This document shows positions 1 to 10,190 of a stretch of 27,500 nt of DNA, one piece after another. The first letter of the stretch is position 1; each line of letters opens with the position of its first letter. A program made the translations under genes and the position numbers. The DNA is from Oscarella lobularis. Taxonomy: Eukaryota > Porifera > Homoscleromorpha > Homosclerophorida > Oscarellidae. The notes below the pieces were generated by a model. It was given only the letters and a program-made list of their open reading frames with translations. It was not told the DNA's origin and ran no database searches. The stretch spans positions 7,348,698 through 7,376,197 of the forward strand of contig NC_089175.1 in NCBI RefSeq assembly GCF_947507565.1. Reading direction: 5' to 3'.

Positions 1-79
1 CTCTCCCTATAAACGCTCCTAAAAATAGGATGCGTTCCATGCATACACGTCACTAGCTATGATATCATTGTTTTGGTAG

Positions 80-190
80 GACGAACGATTTTGTGCGTTG
101 TTCTCGTCTTCACGTCGCTTCTCTGGTCGACGACCGAAACGACGACAACGACGCCAGAGATTGAAACACCGACGACACTCGTGGAACGAG
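80..190 (+). CDS. Possible 5' exon (signal peptide plus Thr-rich linker) of the FN3 receptor kinase
   Basis: After a TAG acceptor at 78-79, one frame reads a hydrophobic run (ILCVVLVFTSLLW) followed by a Thr/Glu/Pro-rich stretch. It ends in phase 1 at 190 before a GT, which matches the phase-1 start of the next exon. The composition suits a signal peptide followed by a linker. No in-frame ATG lies upstream, since the frame meets a stop at 10-12, so the start codon would need another exon to the left. The donor (GTGTTG) is weak. This exon is an inference. Confidence 0.35.
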
Positions 191-243
191 GTGTTGACGG
201 TTTAATTAATCTATACATTATTTCTATATAGGCTCTTTCATAG

Positions 244-1455
244 GTCCTAGTCAACCGCCTGCTAATTTAACCGTCACTTCTCTTGATCCTTTCTTACATT
301 GCAATAGCTGTATGAGCTGTATTCGCGTTGAATGGGATCCTCCTCCGGTGGAACATCGCAACGGAAATATCAGTCTTTATGAAATAAATTACATTGGAGA
401 AGAGTTTGATACGAATCCCCGTACGGATAATGTGAGTGGTGACGTTCATTCATTGACTCTAACTGGCCTGGAGGAGTACGTGGTTTATGACGTCAAAATC
501 CGGGCTTACAACCACTTTGGTCGCAGTCCTTACTCTTCTGTTCAGTCTGTTAGAACGTATGCAGGTTTGTAAGGTAAATAGTCAGATAATAAATAGATTA
601 TTGATTAACTCTTAGTTCCGCCTGCACGTCCAACGGACCTTTCCTTTCTAAACGTCACTTCAATTTCCGGCGTGGATGGTCTGGTTGATCTCAAAGTGAC
701 GTGGTCTTTATCTCCAAGAAATGTCAATGGGTTGTTCGCGGGATTTCGCGTTGGATACCAATGTTCTTCCGATAACAGTTCCATGAACGAAGAGGTGCAC
801 GACCAAACGATGTGTTGCCATGATTGTCGTCCTTTCGTTTGCGCTTTGGCGGAAAACATAACCGAACATGTGATCACCAACTTGACAAGGTTTTTTTTTT
901 GTTTCTTTACCTCATCTCCTTGACGCTCTTACAGGGACTTGTTTCTAGTTACTCGTCGTACAACGTTTATGTTTACGCACTATCTAAAGACGTGTCATTA
1001 GGATTTCTATACGTGAGCGGTTGGACGTCGGACTTCGTTCTGACAGCAGAAAGCAGTAAGGCAAACTAAATGTACGCACTGTGTTTAATTATTAAGAAAT
1101 AGAACCGACCGGCGCTCCCCGAAATATGTCCGTGGTCGATATCGTCGGAGGAAAGGAGCTATTAGTGGAGTGGATCGAAGTGTCGTGTACCGAAATCAAT
1201 GGATTGTTGAAGGAATACGTCATTTACTATCAAAGAGAAAGCGATTCAGCAGAGCTAAATGTTACTGCACCTTCAGAGTCTACAGTACAACCAATCCTCA
1301 ACTAATAATCGTAATCTAACGGGCTTCTTATATATAGAATTTCACTATATCAAACTTGGAGCCTCTTAACGAGTATTCAGTGTGGATGCGAGCTGTCACA
1401 GGAGCGGGAGAAGGTCCTCTTACTTCCATAGTCAAAGCACGTACAGCTCAGCGAG
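244..1455 (+). other. Three N-terminal FN3 domains
   Basis: Domain 1 is a single exon (244-564) with the FN3 signature Trp (RVEWDPP) and the GLxxYxxYxVxIRA strand. Domains 2 and 3 are each split by an internal intron: phase 2 at 890-948 and phase 0 at 1285-1337. Splicing 889 to 949 restores a normal NLTSYSSYNVYVYA strand, and 1284 to 1338 restores NFTISNLEPLNEYSVWMRA. These matches fixed the splice sites; the nearer acceptor at 934 would break the frame. Confidence 0.8.
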
Positions 1456-4400
1456 GTAAAGCGTCTCTTTAATTTAACAGCTAAGTTAGGTTTGTACGTT
1501 TTTAGTTTGCGAATGTTTTTTGCCTGGATCATTGAACGAAACTTGTAACCTGACGACCGGCGAATGTTCGTGTCGCGACGGCGCATACGAACAGAACTGC
1601 GACACGTGCATTGGATCACTAAAACGATTTGACAACATCACGGAATGTCTTGGTACGAATCGTCTTTAGTTAGTTAGTAACACTATGCCATCTTGTTTTC
1701 TATAATAGATGAAATTGACTATACTCCTTTCAACTGCCTCGATCCTCCTCCGAGATGGCCACGTGGATGCAGCGACGTGACTCTACCCACTCGCCTTCAC
1801 GTCAGCCCAACATTAGTCTCCGGCGTACATAATCATGTCAACGTGTATTGGAACGGTTGGACATGCTTCTTCGACTGTCAACTAACGTACACGTTGAATG
1901 TCTATGTTCTCGAGCGTCGAGACAATATTCTTGTAAAACCGTCTCTCTCACGTCTGTCAATCAATCGCTATGAAGGTGATACCATTTCATTTCTTCCCTT
2001 CTCGGGAATGAATGTGATTGAGTTGACGATTACTCACCGTCCCTATACTCAAGTCGTTCGAAGTTACGTTTTGGTCGACAGAGCGGGAGGGTCGTCGGTT
2101 GCCTTATCGACTAGTCACAAGCTTCACTTCACGTCGGCCAATAGCCCACACTGGCAAACAGATCAAAATCAAGCATTTCTCAGTGTTAGCTGGGAAAATC
2201 ATTTCTACAACACGTACATCAGGACAGATCCGTCGCTTCTATTTCGCATTGAACGGCCTCAGAATGGATACGACGTCGTCGCGCCGCCGCTCTCGTACTC
2301 CGGCATCGAAACGAATAATCACTCGGGAATCGTGTCCTTCGAACTGACTCTTTATCAGAACAACTCTCTCATTGCATCAAAAAATTTCAGTGCTCTGGAA
2401 CAGAGCTATCAGCATTCGAAGCCTTTTCAATCTGGTGAAACGTACGAAGTTAATGTAATCGCAATTGATGTCTTTGGACACGAAGCGCACAGTTCGGCGT
2501 TTGTTTACACCGACTTCAGTCAGCCGACAATCTCCGACGTTGACGTATGGAAACGCGAGCATAGTCCAATCAGAGATTTAGATCTTTGCTCGAAAGACGG
2601 AAATGAACCGGTGTACACTCTCGAACTGACAGCAATAGATGAAGAGAGCGGAATCGAAACAATTGAGTGGACGAGTTCAAATGGAAGCGGCCAATTCAAA
2701 ATCGATTCGCAATATCAGGTGAGTTAATCTTTAAAATTTGGCCGCTTGTGGTTGATTGGATCTTGTTTCAGTGTAATCGCGACGAGTCTTGCTATTGCGC
2801 TCTCGACGGTGTGTGTCTTTCGGAAAGGTTTACGTCTGAGCTTGAAGGAGTTAAGGCGTTTCACGTGTTTGAGCTGTCGATTGAGGCGACTAGCCGATCT
2901 GGATTGAAATCGAAGTGGGAAAAAAATTCAATTTCTGTAGCTACGACAGAAAGAATTTCTCTTAAAATCAAACGCCTGACGCCAGCTAGTAAAACGATGA
3001 ACGTTGAATGGTCTATAAACCATCCTTCAACGGGTTTTCTTGTGATTGCCTGTCGAAAGGATTTAGAAACAGCGAAAGAATGTGTCACTTGTTTCGAAGT
3101 CAGCGTTAAAGGTTCGCAGCGTGAAGCCGAGGTCAAGGGTTTGAGACCCAACACTATTTATCGAGTCCAAATAGAAGCGCTTGACGGGAATAGGTCTGTG
3201 TTGAGTGCACCCAGCGAGACGAAGACGCTAGAAGATAGTAAGTGTACTAATTAACTAGAGAGGATTTACGTTATGTAGGCAATTTTTGCATAGGTCCTGA
3301 TGGGAGTCCTGTCGATATTGCGGTTACGACTCGACCTAATAGAATAGCTCAGATCAAATGGGAACCACCTCATCTATTTCATCGGAATGGCATTATCACA
3401 AGGTACAACGTAGAAGTCCAAATTGAGGAAGAAGGCCAGTGGATTTTGGCCCAACCCGAAATCGAGGTCGACGCAACTCACAAGACCACGACGGTGAGCC
3501 ATCTCCTTTCGGGACGAAAACATCGAACGCGACTGAACGCGTCAACGGCAATTGGCTTCGGGCCATCGTCATCTTACTACGATTTCACCACTCCGGAAGA
3601 CGGTCAGAAGAGTACATATGATTTTCTCTCTATAGGCATTTAATAATCAATTGTAGTTCCCGATGTGCCGCCGTCCAATGTTTCGCTGACTAACGCTACG
3701 AATAGCAGCGTTACGATTTCTTGGAATGCGATACCGAAATATAGTCGTAACGGCGTCCTTCGCGAATACGTCGTCGCATATGTCGCTTCGAAGAGCGACG
3801 AGTCGGAGAAAACTGTTGAGGTGCGTGGAACGGAAACGAAGGTTACGCTTACCGATCTTTTACCGTACACATCTTACGTCGTCAAAGTGAGCGGTAGAAC
3901 GAACATTGGCCCTGGACCGGTCAGCGACGATCTTATCGTGCAAACAAGCGAAGGCGGTATAGAACGACAATTTTATTTATAGATAATTTCATTTTTGTTT
4001 AATTTTATGTAGTTCCTGGGCCGCCTTCATTAGAACGAGCTGACGCTTCGAGTGTGGAGGCGATCTCAGTGAGCTGGAAGGCGCCGTCGAAACCTAACGG
4101 CAGGATATTGGACTATCGCTTTTTTGTATTATACTCGTCGAATCGTGACTCTGTTGCCAATATCACGGTTCAAGGAAACGAGAGCAACGCAATGTTGACA
4201 AACCTTACCGAAGGAACAAACTATTCAATCTACATGCGGGCGCGAACGTCGCAGGGACTAGGCGAACGGACCGAAGCCGTTTACGTCGTAACTCTGAAGC
4301 AAAGTTAGTCAATAAGTTGTTTACTTTTTATTATACACTCAAGAGTCTGTTTTAGTTGTTGGTGCTCCACGTGAGTTGAATGCAACGTCTAATACGCCAG

Positions 4401-7400
4401 ATGGCATTTCATTGTCGTGGCTTGCTCCGTTGGTTGACAACAACATCTCGCGCTACATAATCATATACGTTGGCGCAGATGATGAGAAGCAGAACGTAAC
4501 GACAAAAAATGAGTCTTACGTACTCACGGGTTTGTCTCCATACACTTACTATAAAATTGAAGTGAAGGCCGAAGGTGGTAATGCAAGTGCCGTCACAGTT
4601 GCCTATACACTTGAAGGAAGTACGTATCGTAGCAGGGAGTTAATACTAATGTACACGAATAATATTTTCTTTGTCACAGCTCCCGGGCCGCTTGAATCGT
4701 TTCGAATTTCTGACGTCGACGAGTCGTCTCTCCTTCTCGAATGGAAGCCGCCTAGTTCTCCAAACGGTCGAATAGCTTATAGATATCGCATTACTGAAAC
4801 GGCGACGGACTTTACACAAGACGTGAATCTGCTTCCCGGCCAACTCGACTTGCCGGTTAGTCGATTCTTTCGATGGAAAGTCTCCAACTTGACGGGATAC
4901 ACAGAATATCAGTTCTCCATGCGAGCCTTTAACATTCTTCACAATCGCAATGTAGGTCCCAGGTCGGAGCTACTTGTCATTCGCACCAATGAAGGAAGTA
5001 GGATCTAGTGACAATGTTGATTATTTTTTGATTTGATTTGGGGTACATTTAGAGCCGGGTCCTCCTGAAGCCGTTCGTGTATTTGCAACGAGAAAAGCGA
5101 CGCTAATTGTCTCGTGGTTTCCGCCGAAGAAACCCAACGGCATTATAACTGAGTACGAAATCGCCACGCAGTGGGCCAACAAAACGGGAACGCCAAAAAC
5201 GTTAAGAATCATTCATGTGAACAATCCAAAGGCGCGTTTTCAAAACGTAGAAGGACTGCAGTTCCCTGTAAATTATTCCGTCATTGTACGAGCAACCACG
5301 TCGTCGGGAGAGGGAGCGGCTAGCGAGCAGATATTCGAATTTACAAAACGTCAAGATCTTGATGATTGGGCACCGCGCAACGTCACTCATACGAATCTTA
5401 CGCCGACGTCAGTAACGTTAATTTGGGAACGACCGTTGCAGGACCAGGATCTGCTGAACTATACACTTAATGTTAAACAACTAGACGAACCTATTAAACA
5501 ACTAGACAAACCTATTCCATCTGGGCGAGTTGTCAACAAAAATGAGACTAGTGCAGCTGTTGCAAAATTGCTGCCCAATACGCTTTTCTCTGCTAAGATT
5601 GTTGCCGGTTTCTCGGACGATTCGCTCGAAGGCGATTCTGATCTTCATATCTTTCAGACGCCTCCATCTGGTAAGATAATATCAAAAAGTATTTTAAATA
5701 TATGGATTCTCTAAGTGGTTGTTTAGCTCCGTCGTCTGCTCCGCGTAATTTCACTGTTAGTCGAACGGAAGAAAGCTCGACGCTTCTTCTGAGTTGGATA
5801 TCGGTTTTGAAATCTGATTTGCACGGCGCGTTGTGCAACTACGTCGTACGTTACTCTCCGGAGAATAGTCCCAGTGTCGACATAGAAGTTGACGCTGGAA
5901 ATCACTCAACGCTGCTTAAAGGACTAGCGCCGTATACCGAGTATCACGTAGAAATCGCTGCAGTAACGTGTAGTGTCGATGGGAGAGGTCCTTACGCTTC
6001 TGGAAGAAACAGAACTGGAGAAGAAGGTTTGTTATTTATTTCATTCGTTTAATTAAATAATCAATTCTTTTACAAGTACCTAATGAACCTGACGTTTCTT
6101 TGGTTTGGCGAAATTCGACGTGGATAAAAGTCAATTGGACTGTCGAGCCTAATGGAATTCTATTTCGAGTGGACGCAAACATATCGTCTGATCAAGACAT
6201 ATCGTCTAATCAAGGTTACGTCTACAATACTTCAAACGTGACTGGCGAAGCGGAATTCTTTGGTCTGGAACCTTATCATACCTATAACGTAAGTATTCGA
6301 GCGTACTCCGGGCGAGGAGCGGGTTTGCCTGGGACTCTACCTGTTTCCACTTGCAGTGAAGGTACGCTTCGGCTCACGTAACAATTGCATGGACGTTGTT
6401 TAATTAATTAATTAATATCGTTTGTTACAGCTCCTCGGTCTGCGGCTCTCAATCTTACTTGCGAACTTCTCGACGATAATGGGAATAAGATTAAGATTCG
6501 ATTGAATTACACGGACATTTCTATGTCTGATTGGCGTGGTGAACGTCAGGGATACCGTGTCAATTTGTTCAAAGGAAACGAAACCGGCGTTGGTCAAGTC
6601 CGTGGTGGTGATACCACGCACGTTGGGAATTCGGCGGGCGAATCAAATATCTTAGACCTATCAATGTTTGCTGCGATTGACCTCGACCATGGTTGGTACA
6701 CGGTAACTTTGGAAGCTGAGAGTGACTCTGAGTGCGATAAAAAGAACAACGGTTCGAGCAGTGATCCTTGCTCATTTTTTATTCCAAGGTCTCCTGAAAC
6801 ACGACCAAGCACAGGTCCTGAAACACGACCAAGCACAGGTCCTGAAACACTAACAAACACAGGTAAAAGTTGGACAGCGTTATTTCTTACTCGCTCTTAC
6901 ACATGATAATTTAGACAACACCATGACAATGGTTATTATCATAGCTTCTTCGGTAGCAGCGCTCTTAATCATCGTACTTGTGATTGTTATTGTCTGCGTG
7001 CGAAAGAGACGTCGTCAGGCAAAATTGGAAGTCATTCAGCTACAAGAATTACAAAACCAACGCCAAACTCACTGGCTCATGATGTGGCCAACGTACGACG
7101 AATTCCAATTCAGCAAGGAACGACTCAAAATTGAAGATGAACTCGGCGAAGGTCAATTTGGAAAAGTCTATTTTGCCTGGGCAACGGGAATCGTCAAAGG
7201 CGAAGAGCAAACGCGAGTTGCAGTGAAAACAATGAAGCAGGGTTCGTCGCAAGAGACGGCCGAAGATTTCCGAAAGGAAATGGAAATCATGATGGACTTT
7301 GATCATCCAAACATTGTCCGTCTTCTGGGAATCTGCACGCGTGACGAACCCCTCTATCTCATCACTGAACTCATGAAACACGGCGATTTGAAGGCCTTCA

Positions 7401-8588
7401 TTCGAAAGGCGCGTCCCAACGAGACGCATCCGCGCTCTTTTCTCTCTGTCGTCCAACTCGTGGACATTGCCGCTCAGGCGGCCGCCGGCGTCGCCTATCT
7501 CGCCTCGCGTCTGTTCGTTCATCGCGATATCGCTGCACGAAACTGTCTCGTCGGCGAAAACAATAATCAATTGTCAGTGAAAGTTTCCGACTTTGGAATG
7601 GCAAGAGATATTTATCAAGAAGAGTACTATCGTCGTAAAGGCGGTACGATGCCCATTCGATGGATGGCCCCAGAAGCGATTACTGACGGGAAATACACTG
7701 TCGAATCAGACGTCTGGTCACTAGGCGTTCTTCTATGGGAGATCTTCGTCTTTGGGTATCAGCCGTATTTTGGTAAGAGCAACGAGCAAGTGATCGGTGG
7801 AATTCTTCAAGGTAACTTGAGTTTGGAGTGTCCTTCGCTCTGTCCCAAGTCCGTGTATCAGTTTATGCTTCGCTGCTGGGAGAGAGATCCGTCGGATAGA
7901 ATCAAGTCGAGTGACGTGGCGAACGCTTTGCAAGCTATGAGAGATATGGGCGACATATCCGCGGGTCATTTAGATGGATCGTCGAGCGAATCGAAGTCGG
8001 AGGATTGCACGCCTATGAGTTCTTTTACTCCTCCCAACTCCAAATTTGAAGAACAACCTTTATTGCCTCAGTCGAATAACGCTTACTACTTGGATATGAG
8101 TGGCGGCAAGACTCCTTCGGCGTCGAGTGATCAGAAGCGCTGTGTGAGTGCGGAGCCGAATAAGAAAGTGCCGTTGACAGGTACCAGTTACGTCAACGCT
8201 GCGGCGCAGGATTTCTCCAATTCTCCTGCGAGTTATTTGAATATTGCGTCGACCCAATCAAAGATGCCCGTTGAAGACGATTACACGCCAATGAGTTCTT
8301 TCGCTCCTCGTGGCGCCATGTTAGATCCAATGAATAAAGAAGAAGTTTCCTTGCCAGATATCATTACTATGAATGATGGCAATCCTTTGCGTGACAGGCA
8401 CGCTGAGGTGAAAGAGAAGAAGAAATTGTCGTCTCAGAAGTCGACTACTTACGTGAATGTCATGGCCAGCACAGAGGACTTGGATTCTGCAACCCAAACA
8501 GGTAAGGATGATCCTAGTGCTTGAAAATCAGTCGTGCACGGGTGATTCGTCTGAGCTGACAACATTACTTGTAGAAGGTCATAGTTGA
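244..8588 (+). CDS. FN3-repeat receptor tyrosine kinase, ROS/sevenless-like layout (5' partial)
   Basis: Single-pass receptor tyrosine kinase that would sense an extracellular ligand or matrix and phosphorylate tyrosines in the cytoplasm. Exons: 244-564, 616-889, 949-1055, 1103-1284, 1338-1455, 1506-1652, 1709-2718, 2772-3237, 3294-3602, 3657-3956, 4013-4303, 4356-4619, 4680-4997, 5053-5670, 5727-6026, 6077-6361, 6431-6862, 6915-8501, 8575-8588. Frame stays open across all junctions, giving about 2445 residues. Order: three FN3, laminin EGF, unassigned cassette, about ten more FN3, glycosylated stalk, membrane helix, kinase, docking tail. The first exon could instead start at 232, also phase 1. 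ROS1 and sevenless also carry many FN3 domains, but I see none of their YWTD propellers, so orthology is not claimed. Confidence 0.88.
1506..1652 (+). other. Laminin-type EGF domain exon
   Basis: A phase 1-1 exon of 49 codons with eight cysteines in laminin-EGF spacing. It starts CECFLPGS, continues through TGECSCRDG and CDTCIG, and ends at TECL. Laminin EGF modules are rod-like spacers in matrix proteins and some receptors. It sits alone between FN3 domain 3 and the unassigned cassette. Confidence 0.8.
1709..2718 (+). other. Unassigned ectodomain cassette, single 1010-nt exon
   Basis: About 336 residues in one exon, phase 1 at its start and phase 0 at its end. It opens with a Cys-containing segment (FNCLDPPPRWPRGCSD) and continues as beta-rich sequence with several NxS/T sites. 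Near the end is a motif of the type TAIDEESGIETIEW. D-x-x-SGI-x-x-x-x-W motifs recur in large extracellular proteins of cnidarians and other invertebrates, but I cannot name the domain. It may be two or three diverged beta-sandwiches. Confidence 0.6.
2772..3237 (+). other. Cys-rich continuation plus FN3 domain 4
   Basis: The exon begins in phase 0 with CNRDESCYCALDGVC, continuing the previous cassette. From about 2940 it reads as an FN3 domain (MNVEWSINHPSTGF, then VKGLRPNTIYRVQIEALDG). It ends in phase 1 with an A|GTAAGT donor. Confidence 0.7.
5475..5516 (+). repeat. 21-nt in-frame tandem duplication
   Basis: Two 21-nt units with one difference encode KQLDEPI and KQLDKPI, inserted in the second FN3 domain of the two-domain exon. 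Direct reading; it lengthens a loop without shifting the frame. Confidence 0.9.
6179..6214 (+). repeat. 18-nt in-frame tandem duplication
   Basis: Two 18-nt units (acatatcgtctgatcaag, then the same with one change) encode the ISSDQD/ISSNQG region of FN3 domain 13. Confidence 0.85.
6431..6862 (+). other. Membrane-proximal ectodomain and Pro/Thr stalk
   Basis: A phase 1-1 exon of 144 codons. The first ~115 residues look like a diverged beta-sandwich, with a Cys pair late in the exon (SECDKK and DPCSFF). The rest is a stalk built from an 8-residue unit. It lies directly before the membrane-helix exon. Confidence 0.65.
6793..6862 (+). repeat. 24-nt minisatellite in the stalk
   Basis: Two exact 24-nt units encode PETRPSTG. 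A third, diverged unit encodes PETLTNTG and runs into the splice donor at 6863. Confidence 0.92.
6915..8501 (+). other. Membrane helix, tyrosine kinase and docking tail in one exon
   Basis: The helix is MVIIIASSVAALLIIVLVIV, stopped by RKRRRQ. The kinase starts near 7125 with GEGQFGKV, then VAVKTM (catalytic Lys), KEMEIM (alpha-C Glu), HRDIAARN, DFGMARDIYQEEYYRRKGG and WMAPEA, and ends near 7945. The YxxxYY activation loop and DIAARN resemble the ROS, ALK/LTK and insulin receptor group. The tail contains AYYLDM, SYVNA, SYLNI, DYTPM and TYVNV. The whole cytoplasmic part is free of introns. Confidence 0.92.
8502..8574 (+). other. Terminal intron with near-consensus donor; alternative C-terminus
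   Basis: CAG|GTAAGG at 8501/8502 is close to a perfect donor, and TTGTAG ends at 8574. Splicing gives a C-terminus ending TEGHS at 8588. Reading through gives TGKDDPSA with a stop at 8522-8524. I favour splicing from the donor strength. Both ends differ only in the last residues. Confidence 0.6.
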
Positions 8589-9000
8589 CCCTGCATACAA
8601 CAGCAAAAATCGTTAGATAACGCATTTCATGCTGTCAGGTGTTTTAGACAGTCGTCGGATTTTTTTGTGTATTTGTGTTTTTTAGATAGTAAATAATACT
8701 GTAGCTCTATAATATGTCGATTTTCTGTCAATGCGTGCTTAAAACGATGTCAAAATTTTTTTGTCAGTGTTCCTGGATTCCTTAGAAGTAGCAGAATCAG
8801 AAAGAAATGCTTCAGGTTTTACAGTTCTGTACCGGGATGAAATTGGATAAAACTCCATGTCCGGGTTTTTTTACATTCCCGTTTGTTCTACAAGCTTCTA
8901 CGTCTTTTTCCGTCTTTTTAGCCCGTTTGGCAATTGCGATTGCTTCGATGCGGCATTAAAAAGGTCTTACCTTGTCTCTTCAGCATTAGCTGGCCGAGCT
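8589..9000 (+). other. Probable 3' UTR and spacer, no gene seen
   Basis: AT-rich sequence with T-runs after the receptor stop. I see no clear AATAAA signal. An open frame enters from 8857, but its upstream part has no recognisable similarity. Confidence 0.4.
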
Positions 9001-9270
9001 ATGACTTCGTTCGACTTCTGTCTCGTTCTCGACTTCGAAGCGACGTGCGTCGAGCGTCGAAAGATCGTTCAAAGCGTCTACCAGTCATCTAGCGAGATGG
9101 CCAAGGCATTTTTGTTGCAGGAGATCGTCAAATTCCCCGGCATTCTCCTCAACTTACAAAAACGGAAGACTTTTTTCATTTTTTGTCCATCCTATAGCAA
9201 ATCCAGTTCTCAAGGAATTTTTGCGCAAAAGTAATCATTAGACTGATAGTCTTTCTTTTGATACCTAGGA
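9001..9270 (+). pseudogene. Decayed ERI1-like 3'-5' exoribonuclease fragment, copy A
   Basis: The frame from 9001 reads FDFCLVLDFEATC and then QEIVKFPGILLNLQ. These match exonuclease motif I (DFEAT) and the following EIIEFP-xxLLN segment of the ERI1/THEX1 DEDDh family, which trims small RNAs, histone mRNA ends and 5.8S rRNA. After the poly-T tract the frame shifts, and FVHPIANPVLKEF appears in another frame, the next conserved block of that family. An in-frame TAG follows. No motif II or III is seen, so this is a broken partial copy. An intron between the Cys and QEIV segments is possible. Confidence 0.6.
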
Positions 9271-9640
9271 AAGATCGCCCAAAAAATTCCTATATCATTG
9301 TCTTTATTTCGGAATGTAACCATGACATTGCCACTTCTGTAAAATCTCGGTTTTTGTGGCTGTCATGAACGTAACCAAAAATATGATGGCGTCTTTGTTT
9401 CTAGTGGTCGTTGTTTCGTGTTCCATCTACTGATCCTGAGTGCGCAGGAGGCGATGGTGCGTCCGTTGCAATTGTGCCGTCGTCGGGGATTCAACTTCAA
9501 AATGACGTAGTCAGCGATAAATAATCGACGAGTAATCGCTTTTATTTGATACGTCTGAATGACCTCATACCTACAGACGGACGCTCTTCCTCCAACGTCC
9601 GTGGCATCAACATCTGTACAGTATGTTAGCCTTACCGTAC
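9197..9640 (+). repeat. Tandem duplication, left copy
   Basis: Starts at the NPVLKEF segment of the exonuclease remnant. It shares long stretches with 9782-10190: the 'agactgat-gtctttcttttgatacc' region, 'catgaacgtaacc', 'acttcaaaatgacgtagtcag' and 'atttgatacgtctgaatga'. The offset is about 585 bp and the copies are clearly diverged by small indels. Confidence 0.75.
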
Positions 9641-9652
9641 TACCATAGGACT

Positions 9653-9757
9653 CTTAGGTGTTTGAACGAGTATAGAATCTAAAGGAGTCTTAGGTATTTG
9701 AACGAGTATAGATCCTCGATCCTACCGTAGGACTTCTTAGGTATTTGAACGAATATA
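9653..9757 (+). repeat. Three-unit short tandem repeat
   Basis: The core 'cttaggtatttgaacgagta' (with small changes) occurs three times, starting near 9653, 9689 and 9735. Related 'tagatcctc-atcct' and 'ataggac' pieces lie between. It fills the junction between the two ~585-bp copies. Confidence 0.75.
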
Positions 9758-9781
9758 GATCCTCAATCCTGCCATAGGACA

Positions 9782-10190
9782 GCTAATCCAATTCTAAAGA
9801 AATTTTTTGGCAAACGTACTGGTTAGACTGATGGTCTTTCTTTTGATACCTGGGAAAGATTGCCCAAAATTTATTAATTGTCTTTATTTCTGAATTCTGT
9901 AACATTCCGGTTTTGTGGCTTTCATGAACGTAACCGAGAAATCATTGCATCCTTTTTGACAGTAGACATATTTTCGTATTCCGTCTACATCAGCTGATCC
10001 AGAGTGCACAGTAGGCAATTGTCCCGCTCTTTTTGGCTACTATTTCAACTTCAAAATGACGTAGTCAGAGACGAAAAATTGTCGTTTGAATAATCACTGA
10101 TATTTGATACGTCTGAATGAACTTCTACCTAGTAACGGACAATCCTCCTCTAACTTCCGCGTCATCATCATTTGTAAATTAGGTTCAGCC
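9782..10190 (+). pseudogene. Decayed ERI1-like fragment, copy B (tandem duplicate)
   Basis: From 9785 the frame reads NPILKKFFGKRTG, then TAG, then TDGLSFDT. This parallels copy A, including the stop at the same codon. The rest of the copy is non-coding and follows the left copy to about 10190. Confidence 0.6.

Larger units (their letters stand above)
3294..6361 (+). other. FN3 domains 5-13
   Basis: Nine FN3 domains. Seven are single phase 1-1 exons: 3294-3602, 3657-3956, 4013-4303, 4356-4619, 4680-4997, 5727-6026 and 6077-6361. Two share one exon, 5053-5670. Most start with a short Pro-rich linker (for example PGPPSLE), carry the strand-B Trp (ISWNAIP, VSWKAPS, LSWLAP, LEWKPP, VSWFPP, LIWERP, LSWISV, VNWTVE) and end in a YxVxVxA-type strand. 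Introns are 50-60 nt. Many NxS/T sites suggest heavy glycosylation. Confidence 0.85.

Noticed and set aside
57..254. Open frame on the - strand at the left edge
   Set aside because: It overlaps the probable exon at 80-190 and the FN3 exon start, and has biased, family-less composition.
935..948. Acceptor CTTACAG at 934 for FN3 domain 2
   Set aside because: With the 889 donor it breaks the frame. A GT at 870 would fit it in phase 0 but loses the conserved NL of the strand; the acceptor at 948 restores the full FN3 pattern.
7049..7604. Long - strand open frames inside the kinase exon
   Set aside because: Antisense shadows of a strongly conserved kinase; no similarity and no splice logic.
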